64,000 nucleotides of DNA, from contig CM056723.1 of assembly GCA_029844215.1 (NCBI GenBank), positions 92,310,790 to 92,374,789 on the forward strand, given 5' to 3'. Positions 12,210-22,949 of this stretch are shown here, piece by piece (within the stretch, counting starts at the first letter, position 1; each line of letters opens with the position of its first letter). The translations under genes were made by a program, and so were the position numbers. A model generated the notes under the pieces. It saw only the letters and a list, made by a program, of their open reading frames with translations. It was not told where the DNA came from and did not search any database. Origin of the DNA: Przewalskia tangutica (Eukaryota; Streptophyta; Magnoliopsida; Solanales; Solanaceae).

Positions 12210-12884
12210 TGTCACGACCCGATCTTGCCCGTGGATCGTGCCTTACCCTGCACCCTAGTGATAACAACATCGAGAAAATCAACTAAATAAAAACTTAACC
12301 AGAAACAAGAGACAACATAAGAAAACAGTAAAACCAAAACGGCCACCTTCATGTATATACATATAATCAATAGCTTAATATCCTTACAAACCCCGCCACA
12401 ACAAGATTACATGCACTTAAGAATGTAATAACATCTATGACGACAGTGGTCGCCATACCCCGAATGTACAAGATCTACAATGCATGTGGACTATACCAAG
12501 AAAAGATAAGCCTCCGAGAAACGGAGCTTCCTAACGAATCGTGATCCTATGAGCGAGGATCAACAATCGTGTACTTACGCGGCATGAACGCACTTCCCGG
12601 GCGAGGTCAAGATAACAGTACCAAGCATGTGAAATCAAAATATCAGAATGAAATCACATTTCATCATTTTATAAAACCATTTCGTAATAAATAAGCAGCT
12701 AGGTCAAGGCGGTGGACGATATCCCTAGAATAATCACTCACACATAACTACGGGTCTCACGCCCATAATATCAATCATGCCCGTGGAACTCATTCTCATC
12801 GCCAAGCATATGATGTGAAACAACACCCATACGTGAACTCGAACACTAGATCCCGCCGGCCATAAAACCGACGCTAAGTAGACG
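12210..12884 (-). repeat. Minus-strand gypsy LTR fragment (3' end portion)
   Basis: Starts TGTCACGACCCGATC, the reverse complement of a Del/Tekay-like LTR 3' end, and carries both conserved hairpins (12507-12535 and 12541-12562) in reverse. About 12615-12883 closely matches 25737-26006, so the piece belongs to the same LTR family as element B. It is cut at 12885 by the LTR of element 2. Confidence 0.8.
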
Positions 12885-13380
12885 TGTTATACTCGTAGTT
12901 CCGCAGTACGATGTGAGGACGCATTTACGAGAATACACGCAATTTTGGAAAGAAAGAGAGTGATTTTTCGACTAAAAGTTTCGGGTTTTATAAGGAAAAG
13001 GTTCGTTAACGGGAATTGGATTCTGATTCAGATTCTGACTTTTGGAATATTTGAGAATTATGGAATTTTACTCTTTCCGAATTGGTCACGCAAGTACACG
13101 AGAATTTACTGCTTTGGGGCCCACATTATTTTTGGATTTTGGCATTACTGATATTTTCTAAGATGAAATATTTGGATCAACAGAGGGCGACATGTGTCAC
13201 CCTAGGTGGCAAGGTTGACGAAATTGTTGACATGTTGAAAATGTTTTTGGCATGAAAAAGGCTTAAAACATTTGGTCAAAAGCCTCGCAAGATATTTGTG
13301 TAGTAGATAGATGTGGGACCCACACACACATGGCTCAATCTAGACCACACACTTGCTTCAATCCTAGCCCTTGAATGTCC

Positions 13381-13388
13381 TATAAATA
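13381..13388 (+). promoter_or_regulatory. TATA box of element 2 LTR
   Basis: TATAAATA lies 497 bases inside the LTR and is followed by GTTGCAAGACTTC, like the sequence after the TATA boxes of the other LTRs. It implies a leader of about 2.6 kb before the PBS. Confidence 0.65.
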
Positions 13389-13925
13389 CCCCTTAAGTTG
13401 CAAGACTTCTTCATCCACACTTGAGAAATTCCAAGGCAAAAATACTCCTCCCTTTGTAGTAGTTCTCGCCCAAACACCCTCTCCTTGACCAAACGCTGTC
13501 CAAAAATTCTTAAAGTTTTAAGTGTTCTTCCTTAGTGTATTAGGAAGATTGTTAACCAAAAGTTAGAAAAGATTTCACACCCTAGCCCCTAAAGCCTCAC
13601 CTTGGCCGAGAGTTGTGAGGACAAGAACCTTAGTGTTCTTCACTGCTTAGGCTGGTTCTAAAGAGGAGTTGGTTGAAGCGATAAGGGTTGCTTCGAGCGG
13701 TTGAGCGCACTGAGTAGAGCTAAACGCTGCTCAGATCGACATTATAACTTGGATAATTTTGGGCTTGTCGAGGTAAATATCTTTGTCCTTCTATCAGAAT
13801 CGAGATTACATATCGTAGTAGTTTAGAATTAAGTATAAGATATATGTAAGGTTGGTAAAGAAGAGAATTGAACTGCATTTACATAGGGTTGTATTTACAA
13901 AGAGACTTGTGTAGTTTGACTGCAG

Positions 13926-14120
13926 GGAAGTGTCGCCTAATTTTCCAGAGAATTAAGAACCTTCTCGCTTAGAATGTTCTACAGAGTAGCCTAGACGCTG
14001 ATAGACTTATACGACCGCTATAGTCAAGATCGCGAGCAGCGATTCTACTCGGGCGGTGGAAAAGGCCAGCAGGATTACAAGATTTTGGAGCGCTTTGCTA
14101 TTTGTCGATAATCGCCGCAG
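13926..14120 (+). other. Candidate leader exon, best-formed copy
   Basis: Preceded by TTTGACTGCAG, a good 3' splice site, and followed by GTATGTGAACCTC after CGCAG, a near-consensus 5' splice site. The interior (AATTTTCC...GAATGTTCTAC...TTGCTATTTGTCGATAATCG) is conserved in LTRs that otherwise differ. An exon is the simplest reading; a conserved packaging or structural element is the alternative. Confidence 0.4.
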
Positions 14121-14942
14121 GTATGTGAACCTCTTCCTATCTTTTCTAGCATTTATATGTCAGGAACTATGTAAGACGCAGACGCATACGTGTTAAATGA
14201 ATTTGATTGGTTTAAAACATAAAGTGTTATAACTGGCTATGGGAAGTCGGTTATAACAACTTTATGGGCAAAGAAAAGGTTTGTGGTTTTAAAAGATAAA
14301 AGACTGGATGTGAATTAATATGACTGATCAGGTTAAAAAGTCAGAAACCGCTTTAATGAGAAATGGTAATCGTGTTAAAAGGAATAATGTTATATTGATT
14401 TTAAATGAGAACAAGTATCGAACAAACCATCGCAGCTGCTAATAAAGGAAAATGTATCGACTAATTAATTATTATTAAAACCAAGAGAAACCTCCATCCG
14501 CATGTAAGCTAAGATAAGACAAAATTGTATTACATTTTCTAGATCATGGTTGCTTTAATAAGATTGTTATAAACAAGAATAACCTACTCACACATAAGGC
14601 ATATGTTACTCAAATTGTTTTAAAAGAGAATTATGTTATTAAGGATTAAGACTATGAACTACTAAACCTTTCAAAATAAGAGACTCGAGTATTTGAAATT
14701 AGGCAAACTTGAACTTTGGAAAAGAAGGTTGTTACTTGTCTTTAAAAAGGGGAAACTATTTTGGTTTACTTAAGATAATAGTAACTCGCTTTGAATACTA
14801 CGAGCGTGGTATCGTGTGACTTCGTGGAAAGAACGGATATTTGTGCGGAATCAAGTATGGTAATTTGCTTCAGGCTTGCTCGTGATAGCCTTGTTGCGTG
14901 AAAAGTCAGATTCCTATGCTACCGCGGCTCTCACGAGGGCCA

Positions 14943-15500
14943 GATATTGTTATTGTTGTTATATGGACATGTCCGCGCCGATGAAGAATTCCGGCATGCG
15001 TTACGCGGCGGTTAATCACCCGATATATTGTTATTGTTGTTACACGGACACGCCCGCACCGACGCAGACTCCGGCACGCGGCGCGCGCGGTTAATCACCC
15101 GATATATTGTTATTGTTGTTACACGATACGCTCGCACCATGCAATTCCGGGGTACGGGCTACGCGCAGGTTGATTACCCGATATATTGTTATTGTTGTTA
15201 CATGGATACGTCGCACCGACGCACTCCGGCATGTGGCTACGCGCAGGTTGATTACCCGATATATTGTTATTGTTGTTACACGGACATACGCTCGCACCGA
15301 CGCAGAATTTCGGCATGTGGTCACGCGCGCAGGTTGATTACCCGATATATTGTTATTGTTGTTATACGGACATGTTCGCACCGGCGAAGAATTCCGGCAT
15401 GTGGCTACGCGCAGGTTGATTACCCAGATATCGTTATTGCATCCTCGATATGCCTACACCGGCGGAGAGTTCCGGGCGCAGGCCATGATGCGCATGATTG
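14943..15500 (+). repeat. About 80-bp tandem array inside element 2 LTR
   Basis: Seven units start with GATAT(AT)TGTTATTGTTGTTA at about 14943, 15022, 15101, 15180, 15258, 15344 and 15427 (last one degenerate), giving spacings of 78-86 bases. Each unit carries a CACGGACA...GCACCGACGC segment and a GGTTGATTACCC segment. The array keeps several frames open by periodicity, which I do not take as coding. Confidence 0.85.
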
Positions 15501-16069
15501 ATATCGCGGGCGAGACCTCGGTTATATTTGGAGTGATGACTTCGGCGCGAGTCCTCGCTGACATGATCGCTTATGTCGCGGAATCGTAGTTTGATTGTCA
15601 TACATGTCTCCTCGCTTTATTTAGATCGCAGGATTTCGCTTATGATTTTCGCCACATACTTGGTACATGCCAGATCGACCTCCTTCGGGCGCTCACGCCG
15701 CAGGCAGAGGTACACCGCTTGCTGATCCTCGCCATGTGGATCACGTCATGCTGGGAAGCTCCGCTTCTCCGAGGCTTATTCGTATAGTCCTCGCCGTGCC
15801 AGGTACTTACATTCGTGGTATGGCGGCCCCGTCCCGTCATTGTTGTTATAACACTCTGCAGGTCCGTAGTACCGCCAAGTGTGGTTGTAAAGGTTGTAAC
15901 TGCTCAATTTCTCAGATATACGCAAGAAGGCAACCGCTTGCTGGCCTGCTTTATTATCATAACTCTTGTTTCATGTTTAAGTTTTTATTTCCGCTAATTT
16001 TCTCTCGATGTCAGATCACCAGGTGCCCGGTAAGCCACCACCACGCCCGCGGCCGGGCCGTGACGAAAG

Positions 16070-16081
16070 TGGTATCGAGCG
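16070..16081 (+). other. Element 2 primer binding site
   Basis: TGGTATCGAGCG follows the LTR end; relative to TGGTATCAGAGC it lacks the A of CAG. The leader after it matches elements 1 and 3. Confidence 0.8.
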
Positions 16082-16265
16082 CTTAGTCTCTGAAAGTGTC
16101 TACGCACCGTGTCTAGTAGAGTCTTGATTATCGCGCTGTCAGGCACCACATCTATAATTAGAGGTCGCAGGACATTTATCATCGTTTCCATTCTTCTCAC
16201 TCTAAGATCGTGGCCTTAGAGTTGTGTTATAAGTCGGACCCTCCGACGATTTCGCTTGTACCAAG

Positions 16266-17430
16266 ATGCCTCACGCAAGGCAACCAGAGCCCGGCGGCAA
16301 GGCGCAAAGAGGAGTCGCGAGTAGAGCACGTAGGTTACCGTGACAGAGGCCCGCCTTACCCGAGGTGGTGCTACAGACGGCGGATTCTACGATGCCTCCA
16401 AATTTCAAATAGAGTTTAGAGCAAAGCAGCAGAGCTACCGAGGTCACGATACCGAGCCTCCACCCCACAACCCGGAGCAGGAGATGGGTTGGCGCGAGAC
16501 GGCCCGGCTTATTGGCCGTGATCAGGCTGCATACGAGGATAGGCTAGACGCAGCAGCTTCTAGTGAAGACCCGTGGTTCACCCGAGATCGGATAGTTCGA
16601 GGCTACGGATTTTCTCGAAGCCGCACCGCCAGAGTTCTACTGGTCGAGGCCTCGAGGATGATCCGCAGGAGTTCATCCGACGCCATGCCGATCATGAGAA
16701 TGATCAAGGCTTCGAGACCGAGTCGGCGGTCTTAGGGTCGACGGCCGCGTGATACCGCAATGATCGGTTTGATTCGTGGGAGCTGTCCCGGGGAGAGCAT
16801 GCACTTCCAGCAGTATGGGACGAGTTCTCAGAGGCATTCCTCACTCACTTCTTGCCTCCGCAGATGAGTAGGGCACGAACCGACAAATTTATGATGCTGA
16901 GACAGAGAGGATGTACAGTTCGGGAGTACAACGTGGAGTTCGACTCATTGGCTCGATATGTCCCGGCGTTAGTGACAAATATGGAGGACAGAGTACACCG
17001 CTACGTCACCGCTCGGCGACTACTTGGCGAGGCTTGTTCGGTGTAGCTCTTCACCGCATGGACATTTCCCGCACGCAGCTTATGCACTTGGATGCGAGCG
17101 GAGAGGCCGACGGAACGACCGAGATCAATGTAAGAGGCCGCAACAGCAGGGTCCTTTGGTGACTTTCGAGGCGGACCGTCTCAGCAGCAGGCTAGTTATG
17201 CACCTTCGCCAGTACAGAGTGGTCCTCCACAACCTTCAGGGCGTCCATGGTATTCAGGAGCAGGTCAGAGCTCCAAGGGTTTAGGTTTTCGAGTAGGGTA
17301 TTGCCAGCGCAGCCCACCCTACCCTGTGGTCGATGTGGTAGACCGCATTTTGGGAGTGTCTGGCGCCAAGGAGCTTGTTATTTTGCGACAGCAGGCCATT
17401 TTGCGAGGAATCCCGACTGTGGTAGCACGA
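16266..17430 (+). pseudogene. Element 2 gypsy gag, frameshifted
   Basis: Gag of the Retrotrans_gag type. ATGCCTCACGCAAGGC at 16266 matches the gag starts of elements A (44321) and D (63654), both of which read MPPRKA or close to it. The core is visible at about 16850-17040: FLTHFLPPQMSRARTDKFMM, then REYNVEFDSLARYVP and MEDRVHRYV, parallel to the nearly intact gag of D. A zinc-knuckle region follows at about 17376-17415 (CYFATAGHFARNPD), with the second cysteine lost. At least four frame changes occur. No protease, RT or integrase follows; the conserved non-coding block does. Confidence 0.85.
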
Positions 17431-18194
17431 TGTTACGACTCACCTTCAGATCGCTGGTCGTTCATCACCTTCACTAATGCTACGCAGGCGTGTGATCGTG
17501 ATTAGAGTAAAGCAGAGTTACGTATATCCTTAACCTCTAGAGATTAGTGTGCTTGATATGACGATCTTATTATCAGGTGCTATGTTTGGATAGCATTGTG
17601 TAAAATCGTGATCTAGAGAACGGGTAGTTGAAAAGGTAAGATGGGGTATGGAAGGTATGAACCTTAGAATATTACACGCCGAGACCTTAGATGTGCGTCG
17701 CCTCAAGTAGAAGATTTCATGGGCGATCCTTGTCGAGAGCATTATATACATAGGGTGTACCATGGGATAATTCCTGGTCAGGTAAGATGAAAGTGGTAGC
17801 CAGACTCAGATAGGTAAGATTGTTCCGGATCGGGAACAAGAGTTTGGCGCGACATGGCTCGGGCCGAGGACCATTCGCGGTCGACACGCAGCCCGGCCAG
17901 GGGGCCGTTCGAGGTGGTCCCGCCAGCGTGGTAGGGTCACAAGGGTGCTAAGCCTGTGTTTAGGTAACCATCGTAAGAGTTCGTGGAATACGCTCGACCA
18001 GACGACCACGAAGACCGGAACGGCCTTGGCGGAATTTGAGGCTAGTAAGATGACCAAGTTCGAGGTAGTGACTCCAAGGTTTTGGAACCAAGTGATGATC
18101 GGAGCGGTAAGTATACTAGAAAGAGTTTGGGTACGGTATGGTACGACGAGAAACGGACGGGCGAGTACGTGCAAGAGGATGGAAATGATCTTTT
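17431..18194 (+). other. Element 2 post-gag conserved block
   Basis: This stretch holds no gag or pol motif but aligns in pieces with the interiors of minus-strand elements A (about 42370-43110) and B (about 28420-29290). Shared landmarks are ATATGACGATCTTATTATC, GAGACCTTAGATG, GGGAACAAGAGTTTGGCG, and GGGTGCTAAGCC followed by TTTAGGTAACCATCG (17935-17985). It has stops in all frames. The end near 18194 meets the truncated LTR of element 3. Confidence 0.65.
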
Positions 18195-18869
18195 CGCGAG
18201 TCCGTAAGTGGCTTACGCGTGAAATAGTCCCATGCGATGAATACCTCACGCGTCCACGCGATCTACGCGGTGAAATAGTCCCGTGAATAGATTGCTTAAT
18301 GATACAATGCGGGTGGTCCCGCTTGATCGTGAGCTTCCTACTTTATATTGTAAGTATACACCTATTTACTCTCATCGTTAGTAAGGCGCTGTAATCGTTA
18401 ATCGAAAGTTATCATACATGTCTCCGCTTTATTATTAGACTTATGATTTCATTACAAGATTTCTGGGCCACATATTTGGTACATGTTGTAATCGACTCTT
18501 CGGGCCGCGCTCACGCCGCAGTAGTATGTGGCCGATCCTCGCCTAGGATCATTGTTCACCGCTGAGAAGCCTCCTTCATTTCGAGGCTTATCCTCGTATT
18601 TGCCTGTTGTACATTCGTGGTACGGCGGCCCCGTCCCGCCAGAGTTGTTATTCTGTGAGGTCCAGAGTCACACCGTGGTTTGGGTCAGAAAGAAAAAATG
18701 TAATCGCTCTATTTCTCGATCGGTATATTTTACTGGCGCCTTACTGGCCAGCCTGGCCGTTACCGCCTAAGTGTTTATGTATGTTGTGTATGTTCCGCCG
18801 CTATTCTCTCGACGTATACCGCCGTGGTGCCTGTGTAGGGCACTGCCATGCCCGGCCGGGTCCGTGACA
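18195..18869 (+). repeat. Element 3 5' LTR, only the last 0.7 kb
   Basis: Matches the last part of the LTR at 22616-25735, beginning inside the GTGAAATAGTCCC tandem units and ending GGGTCCGTGACA. The upstream 2.4 kb of this LTR is missing, replaced by element 2 interior sequence, which suggests deletion or ectopic recombination between elements 2 and 3. Confidence 0.8.
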
Positions 18870-18873
18870 AAAG

Positions 18874-18888
18874 TGGTATCGTGAGCGC
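18874..18888 (+). other. Element 3 primer binding site
   Basis: TGGTATCGTGAGCGC follows the LTR end AAAG spacer; a variant of TGGTATCAGAGC with small indels. Confidence 0.75.
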
Positions 18889-19930
18889 TTAGTCCTCTGA
18901 AAGTGTCTACGCACCGTGTTCAGTAGTAGTCTCGATTATCGTGTTGCGCACCACATCTATAATCGTGAGGTCGCAGGACATTTAGGATTGGTTTCATTCT
19001 TCTCACTCTAAGATCGCGCGACAGAGTCGTATGGTTGTGGTCGCCTCTCCCTAACAAGTTATGATTGCTCGCACCACGGCGGCGCAAAGAATGACCCCGT
19101 AGCGATTATGGATCGCGATCCAAAGTTGGTAATGCTTTGTAGATAGTCGTATTGTGACATACAACCATACGGATATATGTTCGGGGGTCACACGGTGTTT
19201 CCTAGGATAATTTTAGATTACCGTAATCGGGTAAGGACTAAATAAATACCGCAAGGTATGAAAGCTAAGGAACTCTCATCAAGGTTTTACGTGCTAATTT
19301 GAGATAATTAGGTGATGCATGAGGTGTGTGAGAATGTAATGGACCCTTAAGAAGTTAATTAAGAGACTAAGTGGAAGACTATGTTAGCAACTTAAGCCAC
19401 GTGGTATGCTTATGGAATTGTACGCGAGATCCTGACGAAGAAAGTATAATTGTTGTGGTCAAGACAACACGGCTATGATTTTACGAGAAGTTTTTGTACC
19501 CTGCTGGGCTGATAAGTTAGGCTTGAGCATGGAAATCGCGAGCCCGAGAATGTGATAACCGCCGAGACCTTAGGTATATAAGGCCTTCTCGCAGTAAAGT
19601 TAAGTCGCATCGAGGGTAAGAGTTACGCGACGCCGAGTCGGGTCAGATCTATTGGCGGTCGCCCATAGCTTGAAATGAAATGGGATTACTTGGTAGTAGT
19701 CCCGCCACGCGACAGGTCACGCAGGTGTAAGGCGCCCAAGTCTAGTTAATCATTTTACGTTCGTGGACGATTCCACCGGAACCAGTCATGAGAGCCGAAT
19801 CGCCTTATGTTGTTTAATTTTGTAACTCCAAAGAGCGAGGCCGTGAGTTAGTATGGAATTTATGATGTAAACCGAATAAGTTTGGAAGTACAGAAAGAGC
19901 GACCAAAAAGAGAGCAACCAAGTGTAAAGA
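18889..19930 (+). other. Element 3 leader and conserved block
   Basis: About 18889-19040 is the leader shared with elements 1 and 2. From about 19120 to 19900 the sequence matches the element 1 interior and, more weakly, the post-gag block of 2, A and B, with the anchor AGGTCACGCAGGTG...CCAAGTCTAGTTAATC at 19720-19775. No gag is visible, so the block lies between leader and protease. Confidence 0.6.
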
Positions 19931-22450
19931 AATAAAGCCCGAATCCATGAGAACCTTTCGACGTGACTACACCCGCGAGTTGCGGTAGTGGCAGCAGTAG
20001 ATAATAATCGCGTGAACGATAAAGTCGCTGACTCAAAGCAGAGTCATATGATAGACAGTGAGGTCATTATGAGTTCGAGCTAGTTGGCCTCTTGTTATGC
20101 CAACGTTGACTGCAGAGAGAGATTGACTCGATTCCGCTCGTGTCGATTTTCCAAAGAAAAGGAGAGAAGCCGTAGTAACCAAAGGAATTATCCTTCCTTC
20201 TTCGCATCGTTGTTTTCTTTTAAGTCCGTATGACTTGTTCACTGGGGTAAATCGACGCAGAAGTATGTGATAAATGAATTTGAAGGAATTTATGTTAAGT
20301 TCCTCAAGTACTTGAGTTGGTGTAGGTGGCCGTACACGACCTTCCTGATAATTTCAGAAATGCGCAAGGCATGAATAAATAAGTACGAGTGTCGCCATGA
20401 AAGTCGAGGGCATCTTTGGTAGGTTGGAAAATCTACACGAACTTAAAGGCGCGTGATGATTAGATAATTATCGACCGCAAGAGGACCCCGTGATTAGGGT
20501 TTCACTCCAAGGAAAGTTTAAGTAAGGGAGATAAGTTCTCTTCCCACGAAAAGGACGCTTTATGACATGGGTTACGTGTACCCATGTTGTTAGACAAGGA
20601 TATAAGATGTAAGGTCTTCGATCGCCATGCCATAGGTTACGCTGTAGATAACCGTGGGAAAAGTGTTGTGTTAGGGTAATTAAGAACGACGCATTTAATT
20701 GGTCGGCGAAGCATCGAAAGATATTAATGTAAGTCAGACGGTCATGATTACCCCAGACGAGTGTAAAGACCATTAGTTGATAATGGGCAAGAAGAACTTT
20801 TCAAGAAAATGTGGTAACACCTAGTTATTAGGCTCTACAAATCGGGAAAGGAAAACCGGTTACTACTTGGCGAGATCAAGGAAACCTCCCCAAAAATGTG
20901 ATCGACAGAAGTCTTAGCCGCAGGCAAGCAAAGGAATCAAATCTAAGTTTAGTGACCAAGTTTGGTTGCAACAGAGAAAGGGAAACAGAACCATAAGTGA
21001 GATTAAGGATACCCGAATATTTCGCAGAAGGAGAAAGGCTTTCAGCTATTGGAAGATAAGTTGACCACGACTACGCTTCTAACCCTCCCGAGACTGTAGG
21101 TTAGGCTATATTGATAACACGTCGTGTCAATAGGTTGTAGCCGACGCAACCCGAGAAGGATAGAGCCTATGTTTTCCCGTTAGTTGGAAGCAGAAAGGAA
21201 TTACGCCACTCACGATTTAGAGACGGCGCAGCTAAATCATGCCTTCAAGATTTGGGGCGTGACGATATACGCACTTCACGTGGATATTCGAGCGCATCAC
21301 AAAGCCTCCTAGATATCCGCGGCCGAGGCAGAGAATTTGCGACAGGATGGTGGCTAGAGTTACTCAGTGATTATGATATCGATATCCTATACCATCCGGG
21401 AAAGCCAAGATACATGTATACTCCTTTGTCGCGACGGCGGGTAGTCCGCCGATGGGCAGCCGACAGATGGATGTAGTCCGTGAGATTCTTCGCCATCGAG
21501 CCTAGGGTTCAATTATTTGTTCCAAGGTTAACGGTTTGATCCGAGAGGTTGCCGAGTCTTCCGCCGCTGGCGAGGTGCGAGGCGCGATGAGGATCCAATT
21601 ATGATACGGATCGAGATACCGCCTCAGAAGAGAAGAGCTCGCTGAGTAGCACCGACGAGGCCGTGAGATGAGGATAGATTGCGCATCCTGCATCGCAGAC
21701 TAGTCACAGGTTTTGCGAGGCATACAGCCTTATTGTTCACACCGCTCGAGGTCACCAAGCCGCGCCGTGACCTCGCATGTACGAACGGGTAAGATGACCG
21801 GAAAGCGGACGAGCGGAGTTTATCGCTTAGTGTCCGAAAGTTAGTAGCAGTCACGGTTAGCACCGTAAGCCCTGGCTATCGCAGCATTGAAATCCCAACC
21901 TAGATACGAGAGGTAATTAATACGGATCTTGTTGCGTGGTGGCATCGCACGAGGAAGTGCGACTTCGGGGTCATGGTAATTAGTCCGCGAAACCACCGTG
22001 TTCTTTCGGATTGGGACCACTTACTCTACGGAGGTTTATGCTAGCACGTATAGCAGGGGATTTTGAGACCGCACGGGTCCCTACGCTTATGATGTCCGGC
22101 GATGAGCTCGACATGCATAACTTCGAGGTTTTTCGTAAGGGTTTTAGGGACACACGCGAAGTCTCTGTTGCATTACACCCTCGCATCGACGGACAAAGTG
22201 CAGGCGCATCATCCGTGCACCGAGGATAGGACGCGGCCTGTGTTCTTGATTTCATAAATAGCCGGAGGTTAATTGTCTCTTGTTGGTTGAGTACAATAAT
22301 AGATACCCTTCCAAAGATTCGGATTCCCCGTATGTAAGAAGCGTAGATCGCCATCGTGGGTTCTTGCATGGGCGAGGTTCGCTTATTTGGTCCGCACTTG
22401 ATTCACGGGCCGTGGATAAGGCGGCTTATCCGAAAGATTATTTGTAAACT
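19931..22450 (+). pseudogene. Element 3 gypsy pol (protease, RNase H, integrase), decayed
   Basis: Fragments occur in the normal order. Protease: TTTCGACGTGACTACACCCG (about 19947) and a remnant with EVIMS, CYANVDCRERLTRF (about 20060-20150). RT body at 20150-20990 is not confidently readable. RNase H: KGFQLLEDKLTTTTLLTLP at about 21028, KIW at about 21250, and WLELLSDYDIDILYHPGKP at about 21350-21405. Integrase core: about 22020-22230, including FRKGFRDTREVSVALHPRID next to DGQSAG, then GEVRLFGPHLIH at about 22370. The order fits Ty3/gypsy. Many stops and frame changes make it non-functional. Confidence 0.75.
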
Positions 22451-22605
22451 TAGAGTCGCAGGCTTTACGCAGATAACCGACGCGACATACGGGGTTCAGC
22501 CGCATTTTAAGATGTACACCGTGGCATTATCGTACGTAGGGGTTGTAAGGAGACTATGTCGCTATCTTTAAGTCGACTTCAAAGAACATTCGGGACTAAT
22601 GTTTC

Positions 22606-22615
22606 TGGGGAAGAA
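22606..22615 (+). other. Element 3 polypurine tract
   Basis: TGGGGAAGAA directly precedes the 3' LTR; equivalent to the tract at 8383-8395 with fewer G. Confidence 0.75.
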
Positions 22616-22941
22616 TGTTACACCCGAAATTCCAGGATATGTTTTTGGCACGCACGCAAGAACTCAATGTTAAGGTTCGAGACGAGTAAAATTTATCTAA
22701 TTATGGATTTGTTTGAAACTAATATTATGATTAATGGGAGGGCTTACACGTGTCACCCCCTTATGTTGTTCGACGAAAATTAACAAGGACAAAAGGGTCA
22801 TTTGACCATTGTTAGGAAGACAAGTCTTGCAAATGACTTAGCTTGACATTGTTGACTAAAAGTCCAAGGGCCACTTGGGCAAGATCCATGTGAAACACAT
22901 CCGAACCATCCATTTGTGCTAATCTAGACCTTCCATATTGT

Positions 22942-22949
22942 TATATAAG
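22942..22949 (+). promoter_or_regulatory. TATA box of element 3 3' LTR
   Basis: TATATAAG lies 326 bases inside the LTR, followed by ACTAGTAGCAAGACTTTG, the block also found after the element 1 TATA box. Confidence 0.6.

Larger units (their letters stand above)
12885..16065 (+). repeat. Element 2 5' LTR (about 3.2 kb)
   Basis: Starts TGTTATACTCGTAG and ends near GGGCCGTGACG, followed by a tRNA-Met PBS. It is a different family from element 1: the first few hundred bases do not align, but the conserved leader blocks do. It contains a TATA box at 13381, a candidate exon at 13926-14120, the twin motif at 14225-14268, an 80-bp tandem array at 14943-15500 and a GATC hairpin near 15724. No matching 3' LTR of the same family is seen downstream, where element 3 takes over. 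Confidence 0.8.

Noticed and set aside
15028..15501. 157-codon plus-strand open frame with repeated YIVIVV/YCYCCY segments
   Set aside because: It follows the 80-bp tandem array; other frames and the opposite strand are also open. Periodicity explains it, and it lies inside an LTR.
16340..16735. 131-codon plus-strand frame inside element 2 gag
   Set aside because: Mixture of gag fragments and shifted frames; the gag core is recognised downstream in a different frame, so this is not a separate gene.
17806..18286. Opposed open frames of 147 and 113 codons
   Set aside because: Both lie in the non-coding block shared with elements A and B, where the equivalent frames are broken.
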